Origin: Candidatus Omnitrophota bacterium
GTDB taxonomy: Bacteria > Omnitrophota > Gorgyraeia > Zapsychrales > Zapsychraceae
Assembly (NCBI GenBank): GCA_018062515.1
Contig: JAGOSC010000034.1
Coordinates: 1-28,401, forward strand
DNA: 28,401 bases
Reading direction: 5' to 3'
Shown: one piece after another, positions 23,764 to 28,401 of the stretch
Numbering within the stretch: position 1 is the first letter of the stretch
Layout of the letters: the number at the start of each line of letters is the position of its first letter
Position numbers and translations under genes: made by a program
The notes under the pieces: model-generated
Database searches by the model: none
What the model was told of the DNA's origin: nothing
Seen by the model: only the letters and a program-made list of their open reading frames with translations

Positions 23764-24896
23764 CGACACCCTCACCGCAAAAATTCAGCCCCACCATTCC
23801 CGGGTACCAACCCCTTTTGAAACAGATCAAAAAAACTCTTCTCGACGGACAAGCGCGCATCGAAGCTGAACGCGTGCGCACGTATTGGGAAACTGGGCGC
23901 ATCATTCACACTCATATTCTGAAAAATAAAGACCGCGCGGATTACGGGGCGCAGGTAGTAAAACAGCTAGGGGCTGATCTAGGCTATAACGTCCGTATTC
24001 TCCAGTATTGTCTTCAGTTTGCCAGGACGTATGTCCGTCCGCCAATTGTGAACGGCCGTGCACAATTCAAGTGGACGCATTACCGCGAGCTGCTCTCCGT
24101 CACTGATCCCGAGGCACGCGGCCGGTTGGAAGAACGCGCTGCCCGCCATCAATGGTCGGCGGAAGAGTTGGGTTTGCAGATTAGAGAAAGTACGGGCGGC
24201 TCACGGACGACGGACGTTAAAAAGAAATCGCCTCCCGCGCAAGGTTTATTAACGCCCATCCGCGGCCAATTATACACGTATCGATTTGTGTCGCGTCCGG
24301 TGTTGGGGGATAATCCCGAAGGCCGTGAATTATTATTGGACTTAGGCTTCGGCGTTTTTAAAGATATTGATGCGCGTGTGGCGGCCAAGTTTACCGATCA
24401 ACAGATCGTTGAATCGCGTGTCAAAGACGGTCAGTACACGTTCGCTTCCGGCGAGCGCAACGCAAAAGATCTTTTCACCTACCGCGCTTATATAGAGAAG
24501 GTGGTGGACGGCGACACGCTTAAGGTAAGGATCGATCAGGGTTTCGATATTTGGAACCGGCAAATCCTGCGCCTGCGCGATATTGATTGCCCCGAGGTCG
24601 GGACCAAAGAGGGGGACGAGGTCAAAAATTTTGTCCGTTCTCTTTTGAAAGAAGCGTCACTCATTGTCCTTCGTTCCTCGCGCTCCGACAAATATGACCG
24701 TTACCTTGCGGATGTTTTTATTCCACAAGACAACACAACCAACCCAATAAACTCAACCAACTCAAAAAACCCAACAAACTCAACAAACTCAACAAACTCA
24801 AAGAACCCAACAAACTCAATCAACCCAACGAACTCAACCAACGATATTTATTTGAATAATTTATTGTTGGAGAAGGGATATGCCTCGCGGATGTAG
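23760..24896 (+). CDS. DUF1016 N-terminal domain fused to an SNase-like nuclease
   Basis: Residues about 15-142 match the N-terminal domain of YhcG/DUF1016 proteins (Y-W-E-T-G-R-I-I, R-A-D-Y-G-A-Q-V, W-T-H-Y-R-E-L-L, W-S-A-E-E-L). The usual PD-(D/E)xK nuclease C-terminus is missing. A linker (about 143-240) leads to a staphylococcal-nuclease-like domain: V-V-D-G-D-T near 248, R-L-R-D-I-D-C-P-E near 272-280, and D310-K-Y-D-R314. The nuclease Arg/Glu/Arg set is kept, so it may be active on nucleic acid. Residues 325-360 are an Asn-x-x tandem repeat in a surface loop just before the last helix. The gene overlaps dinD (ATGA) and is markedly more GC-rich than its neighbours. Confidence 0.88.
   Translation: MTTPSPQKFSPTIPGYQPLLKQIKKTLLDGQARIEAERVRTYWETGRIIHTHILKNKDRADYGAQVVKQLGADLGYNVRILQYCLQFARTYVRPPIVNGRAQFKWTHYRELLSVTDPEARGRLEERAARHQWSAEELGLQIRESTGGSRTTDVKKKSPPAQGLLTPIRGQLYTYRFVSRPVLGDNPEGRELLLDLGFGVFKDIDARVAAKFTDQQIVESRVKDGQYTFASGERNAKDLFTYRAYIEKVVDGDTLKVRIDQGFDIWNRQILRLRDIDCPEVGTKEGDEVKNFVRSLLKEASLIVLRSSRSDKYDRYLADVFIPQDNTTNPINSTNSKNPTNSTNSTNSKNPTNSINPTNSTNDIYLNNLLLEKGYASRM
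24732..24839 (+). repeat. 9-base in-frame tandem repeat (Asn-x-x units)
   Basis: Twelve degenerate 9-base units of the type AACTCAACA or AACCCAACA encode N-S-T, N-P-T, N-S-K or N-S-I triplets. The reading frame is kept because the unit is a multiple of three. It interrupts a loop of the SNase-like domain. Confidence 0.9.
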
Positions 24897-24905
24897 AATT
24901 AGTAG

Positions 24906-24972
24906 TTAATTAGTAGTTCGATGTTCTGTAATTTTATATATATGAATAGCTTACGTTACTTCTACTAATTAA
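24906..24972. repeat. Inverted repeat after the nuclease gene
   Basis: TTAATTAGTAG (24906-24916) and CTACTAATTAA (24962-24972) are perfect complements 45 bases apart, beginning 10 bases after the nuclease stop. TTAGTAGTT also occurs twice in tandem here (from 24899 and 24910). It could mark a transcript end or be part of the control region that follows. Confidence 0.5.
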
Positions 24973-24991
24973 ATTTCGAGATTTTTCGTAT

Positions 24992-25066
24992 CTATCAATT
25001 TTTATAAAATTGATAGATTTTGTAGGTATTTTCTCAATTATCTATTAATTTTCAAAAAATTAATAG
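24992..25066. repeat. Two sister 25-base AT palindromes
   Basis: Palindrome I (24992-25016) has arms CTATCAATTTT and AAAATTGATAG. Palindrome II (25042-25066) has arms CTATTAATTTT and AAAATTAATAG. Each has a 3-base centre, they differ by one base per arm, and they start exactly 50 bases apart. They look like paired protein-binding sites or paired hairpins upstream of the hsdR promoter. Confidence 0.7.
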
Positions 25067-25083
25067 ATTTATAGTCATCGTTT

Positions 25084-25134
25084 AGTAGGTAATATGTTGA
25101 CATATTACCTACTTTATGCTACATTTTACCTACT
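25084..25134 (+). promoter_or_regulatory. hsdR promoter inside a three-half-site operator
   Basis: A perfect 30-base palindrome has arms AGTAGGTAATATG (25084-25096) and CATATTACCTACT (25101-25113). It covers the -35 TTGACA (25097-25102). A 17-base spacer leads to an extended -10, TGC-TACATT, at 25117-25125. A third half-site TTACCTACT (25126-25134) ends at the ATG. The half-sites begin at 25084, 25105 and 25126, exactly 21 bases apart each time. Transcription should start near 25132, so the message has almost no leader. A repressor bound here would block both the -35 and the start site. Confidence 0.75.
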
Positions 25135-27927
25135 ATGAACGAATCACAAACCCGTAAACAGTTTATCGACAAGTCTCTCGAAAAAGCCCAATGGTTTAAG
25201 AATGGCGCCTGCCGGTATGTAGAAGAATACGAAATGGAAAAGACTTGGGGTTCGCCTCGGGTAGCACAATCTTTACCCGCATACGGAACAGAACATGAGT
25301 ATGCTGACTATTTACTTCTTGGTCGTAATGGACAACCACTTGCTATCGTTGAAGCTAAAAGAACTTCCAAAAATGCACGCATCGGTCAACAACAAGCCAA
25401 CGGATATGCCGATAATATCAAATCCAAATATGGGGTCGAGCCTTTTATTTTTCTGACGAATGGAGAGGACATTTTATTTTTAGATCGTGAACAATATCCT
25501 CCCCGCCAAGTTTATGGCTTCTTTGAACGTAGAGATTTAGAGCGCCTTTATTTCCAAAAGCAAGAATCCAATAAAAATTTATCTAATATCAAAATTAATC
25601 CCCAAATTGCAGACCGTGATTATCAAGCTGAGGCCATACGAACCGTTTTAGCTGGTGTACAAAACGGGCATCGTAAGTTTCTTTTAGTTATGGCCACTGG
25701 AACCGGCAAAACAAGAACAGCTATGGCCGTCATTGACTGTTTATTAAGAGCCAAGCGAATTAATAACGTATTATTTTTAACCGATCGGAAAGTTTTGCGG
25801 GAGCAGGCTTACGGGACGAAAGGATACCAAGGATTTTTTACTGAAAGTTGCGGGAAGATCACGTCGGGAAAGTTTAATGCGGAAAAAAGGCTTTATGCAG
25901 CTACGATTCAAACAATGATGGAATGTTACCGGGAAATTTCACCCGGTTTTTTTGATTTGGTCATTGCGGATGAATGTCATCGCTCGATTTATAACAAATG
26001 GAAAGACGTGCTTTCTTATTTTGATGCCTTACAAATCGGTCTGACAGCGACTCCAGCGCAATTTATTGAGCGTGATTCATTTCGTTTCTTTGAAGTGGAT
26101 ACAAATAATTTGAAAGGTAATTTTTTTAACTATTCGTATGAAAAAGCTGTGGAAGAAAAACATCTACTTCCCTTTGTTCCATACCACGCCAAGACATCTT
26201 TTCAAATTAAAGGTTTACGTGAAGAAGAAATTCCACCGGCCGTTAAGAAAAAACTAGTCGAGGAAGGGAAAACGCTCGATGAATTAAATTTTGAAGGCAC
26301 TGAATTTGAAAAACGATTTACGAATACGGGCACGCATGAAGCCATGGTTCGAGAATTTATGGAAGTTTGTTATAAGGATGATACAGGTACATTACCAGGA
26401 AAAACCATTATTTTTGCCATGACGAAAAATCATGCTTACCGGCTTTTAGAAGCATTCGACCGTCTTTATCCTCAATATAAGGGAAGATTGGCTGAAGTCA
26501 TTGTCTCTGACGATTCACGGGCTGATACATTTTTGGGGCGATTCGAGAACGATAGTTATCCCAGAATTGCCATCTCGGTGGATATGTTGGATACCGGCGT
26601 CGATGTTCGAGAAGTCACCAATTTGGTTTTTGCCAAACCGGTGTTTAGTAAAATTAAATTCTGGCAAATGATTGGACGAGGGACGCGCCCACTGGACAAG
26701 AACAATATGAAATCCTGGTGTCCGCATAAAGAGAATTTTCTGATCATTGACCACTGGAATAATTTTGAATACTTCGGTCAAAAACCAGAAGGCGAGACGC
26801 CGGTTATTCAAGATGCAATTACTTCTCGGGTTTTTAAGGCAAAGATAAATCGATTACGCCATTATCTTCATCAATCAAATCAAATAGAGATAGATAATGT
26901 GGTTCAAGAACTCAAAGACATGATCGACATGCTCCCGGTAGATTCAATTAGCGTCAAGGAACGCAAAGATGTTCTGATAAGACTAAAAAGCGATGAGTTT
27001 TGGAAGAATATTGACACAGACTATCTTTATGATCACGTAGCTCCGCTCATGCGCTTTTTAGAAGATGTTAATTATAATGAGTATTCGTTTATTCTAAAAT
27101 GCGAACATCTCGAGCTGGCCCTTTTGCAGAAGGATAATAAACGAACTCTTAATCTTAAAACAGAGTTTAAAGAAGAACTGCAATTGTTACCAATGACACT
27201 TCAAGTCGTTAAACGTGAGGAAGAGGTTATTTTTAAAACAGCGTCGGACGCTTTCTGGGGTAATCTTTCGGTAGAAAAGATCCGCGAGACGAAGAAGAGA
27301 TTAGCCCCCATTATGAAATATAAGCGTAAAGAAGGTCAAAAATTAATTGAATTTGATTTGGATGATGCAGTGATTGAACGTAAGTGGATTGAATTTGGCC
27401 CCAATGGTGAAGGAGATTATGTTCACATATATAAAGAGAAAGTCGAAAAGCGCGTCAAAGAACTCGCCGAAAAAGAATCGGCTATTATCAAAATTAAAAA
27501 TGATGAGCCAATCAATGATGAAGATATTGAATCCTTAGAGAAAACTTTGAATAGTCCTGAATTATATATCACAGAAGATAAATTGCGCGAAGCTTATAAT
27601 CAACCAGTAGGAACCTTAGTTCAATTCATAAAATCTATTTTCGGAAAATATAAGTTTAGAAGTCAGGAAGAGGAAATCGCAGAAAGTTTCCATGCGTTTA
27701 TTATTGCGCATAACTATAATACGGATCAAACCCGGTTTTTAAGAGTCATTAAAACTGTTTTTTTGGCCAAAGTTCGACGACATGAGATTTTGGAAATGGA
27801 TGATTTTTACGAAGGCCCCGTCGAAGCTTTTGGTGCGAATGCGGCCGATCGTCTCTTCACCAAACAAGAATTGGATGAAGTCATTGAATTTGTAAAGACC
27901 TATAGTGAAAGAGTTATCAAAAAATGA
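25135..27927 (+). CDS. hsdR: Type I restriction endonuclease subunit R
   Basis: HsdR is the translocating, DNA-cutting subunit of type I restriction systems. The 930-residue protein has the nuclease set D58...E73-x-K75 with a following Q-Q-x-x-G-Y motif. The helicase motor has G-T-G-K192-T, D-E-C-H at 279-282, T-A-T-P at 304-307 and Q-M-I-G-R-G-T-R near 520. Size and order fit the EcoKI-like branch. The C-terminal third is helical and would contact the methylase. The ATG has no SD and follows the promoter directly. hsdM and hsdS are not in the window and may lie to the right. It overlaps the Fic gene by 4 bases. Confidence 0.95.
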   Translation: MNESQTRKQFIDKSLEKAQWFKNGACRYVEEYEMEKTWGSPRVAQSLPAYGTEHEYADYLLLGRNGQPLAIVEAKRTSKNARIGQQQANGYADNIKSKYGVEPFIFLTNGEDILFLDREQYPPRQVYGFFERRDLERLYFQKQESNKNLSNIKINPQIADRDYQAEAIRTVLAGVQNGHRKFLLVMATGTGKTRTAMAVIDCLLRAKRINNVLFLTDRKVLREQAYGTKGYQGFFTESCGKITSGKFNAEKRLYAATIQTMMECYREISPGFFDLVIADECHRSIYNKWKDVLSYFDALQIGLTATPAQFIERDSFRFFEVDTNNLKGNFFNYSYEKAVEEKHLLPFVPYHAKTSFQIKGLREEEIPPAVKKKLVEEGKTLDELNFEGTEFEKRFTNTGTHEAMVREFMEVCYKDDTGTLPGKTIIFAMTKNHAYRLLEAFDRLYPQYKGRLAEVIVSDDSRADTFLGRFENDSYPRIAISVDMLDTGVDVREVTNLVFAKPVFSKIKFWQMIGRGTRPLDKNNMKSWCPHKENFLIIDHWNNFEYFGQKPEGETPVIQDAITSRVFKAKINRLRHYLHQSNQIEIDNVVQELKDMIDMLPVDSISVKERKDVLIRLKSDEFWKNIDTDYLYDHVAPLMRFLEDVNYNEYSFILKCEHLELALLQKDNKRTLNLKTEFKEELQLLPMTLQVVKREEEVIFKTASDAFWGNLSVEKIRETKKRLAPIMKYKRKEGQKLIEFDLDDAVIERKWIEFGPNGEGDYVHIYKEKVEKRVKELAEKESAIIKIKNDEPINDEDIESLEKTLNSPELYITEDKLREAYNQPVGTLVQFIKSIFGKYKFRSQEEEIAESFHAFIIAHNYNTDQTRFLRVIKTVFLAKVRRHEILEMDDFYEGPVEAFGANAADRLFTKQELDEVIEFVKTYSERVIKK

Positions 27928-28401
27928 AGTCTTTTTCGGATTCCTATCTAAATAAGGTTTCAGTTCCTCCCGATTTGCTGAGTTTGATTAGCGCAATATC
28001 TGAATTCAAAGGCAAGGAAGACTTATATAAAAGAAGACAAAAAGGAAAAGATGTCTTGGAGAAACTTGTCGCGCAGGCAAAAGTGGAAAGTGTGGAATCT
28101 TCTAACCGTATTGAAGGGGTTGATGTTAAGCATGACCGTATAGTTGACATTGTCGAAAAACAATCGGCACCGCGCAATCGTCCAGAAGAAGAAGTTGCTG
28201 GTTATCGTGATGCATTGGCTTATATCCACGAAAATCATCGGGCCATTCCTATGTCTTTAGACAGCGTTACTTTGCTTCATCAATCTTTATATAAGCACAC
28301 CAATCAATCAGGAGGGGAATTCAAATATGAAGATAACCTCATCATTGATCGACTACCTGATGGAACGCAGAGGACACGTTTCACACCACCACCAGCTAGC
28401 C
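27924..28401 (+). CDS. fic: Fic family protein, N-terminal part (cut by window end)
   Basis: The first 159 residues of a Fic protein are visible. An N-terminal Fic_N-like region holds the self-inhibitory motif S60-x-x-x-E64-G65 (S-S-N-R-I-E-G-V), followed by E-E-E-V-A-G-Y-R-D-A-L-A and L-L-H-Q-S-L-Y, typical of the family. The catalytic H-P-F-x-x-G-N-G-R loop would lie beyond the right edge, so activity cannot be judged. Fic enzymes attach AMP or related groups to target proteins. The start overlaps the hsdR stop (ATGA), so it belongs to the same operon. Fic genes inside type I restriction operons are known from other bacteria. Confidence 0.88.
   Translation, partial: MKSFSDSYLNKVSVPPDLLSLISAISEFKGKEDLYKRRQKGKDVLEKLVAQAKVESVESSNRIEGVDVKHDRIVDIVEKQSAPRNRPEEEVAGYRDALAYIHENHRAIPMSLDSVTLLHQSLYKHTNQSGGEFKYEDNLIIDRLPDGTQRTRFTPPPAS

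Noticed and set aside
24992..25134. CRISPR-like array
   Set aside because: Only two AT palindromes and three short half-sites occur, with no regular unique spacers and no cas genes.

Overview
The window looks like part of the chromosome of an uncultivated, Gram-negative-type bacterium of moderate to low GC content. Candidatus Omnitrophota or a related PVC-side lineage is my best guess. I base this on gene content and style: a TatA/TatC pair, exported proteins with signal peptides, a tiny Lys/Ala peptide gene, a PurS-PurS-PurL fusion, a Sua5/low-molecular-weight phosphatase fusion, many starts without a Shine-Dalgarno sequence, and AT-rich 'TTCGAA' intergenic elements. The lineage is an inference, not something the sequence proves.

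Layout. Positions 1-2000 hold the end of an unknown gene, tatA-tatC, a Cys-rich exported protein directly after tatC, and a small conserved-looking protein, closed by a bidirectional terminator. The same terminator serves a 22-residue Lys/Ala-rich peptide gene on the minus strand (2069-2137). Next come hemW (plus) and a polyprenyl synthetase (minus), whose stop codons overlap, and then an exported DUF2059-like protein. A 459-base gap (5343-5801) holds a hairpin, a good sigma70-type promoter and a long, structured leader.

From 5802 to about 21.2 kb every gene is on the plus strand and tightly packed. First is a de novo purine cluster, purB-purC-purSSL-purQ-purM-purD-purE, with purF, purN, purH and purK missing from the window. 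It runs into a set that echoes the Bacillus ywlC-ywlE-ywlF-glyA neighbourhood: a Sua5-phosphatase fusion, rpiB, glyA and nrdR. Then follow a bifunctional nuclease, a CCA/poly(A)-type nucleotidyltransferase with an HD domain, a NUDIX protein and an SDR. An AGCS sodium:amino-acid symporter comes after these. The region carries a family of palindromes with ends GTACGGA...TCCGTAC. Three copies lie just after stop codons and one lies inside the NUDIX reading frame.

From 22.9 kb to the end the window is accessory and defence-like. dinD overlaps a gene that fuses a YhcG/DUF1016 N-terminal domain to a staphylococcal-nuclease-like domain, which carries an Asn-rich tandem-repeat insert. After a 238-base control region comes an hsdR-type restriction subunit that overlaps a Fic protein cut by the window end. 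The control region has two sister palindromes and three TTACCTACT half-sites exactly 21 bases apart, around a near-consensus promoter. The best candidates for something undescribed are the DinD/DUF1016-SNase pair, this operator-promoter, and the palindrome family with its in-frame copy.
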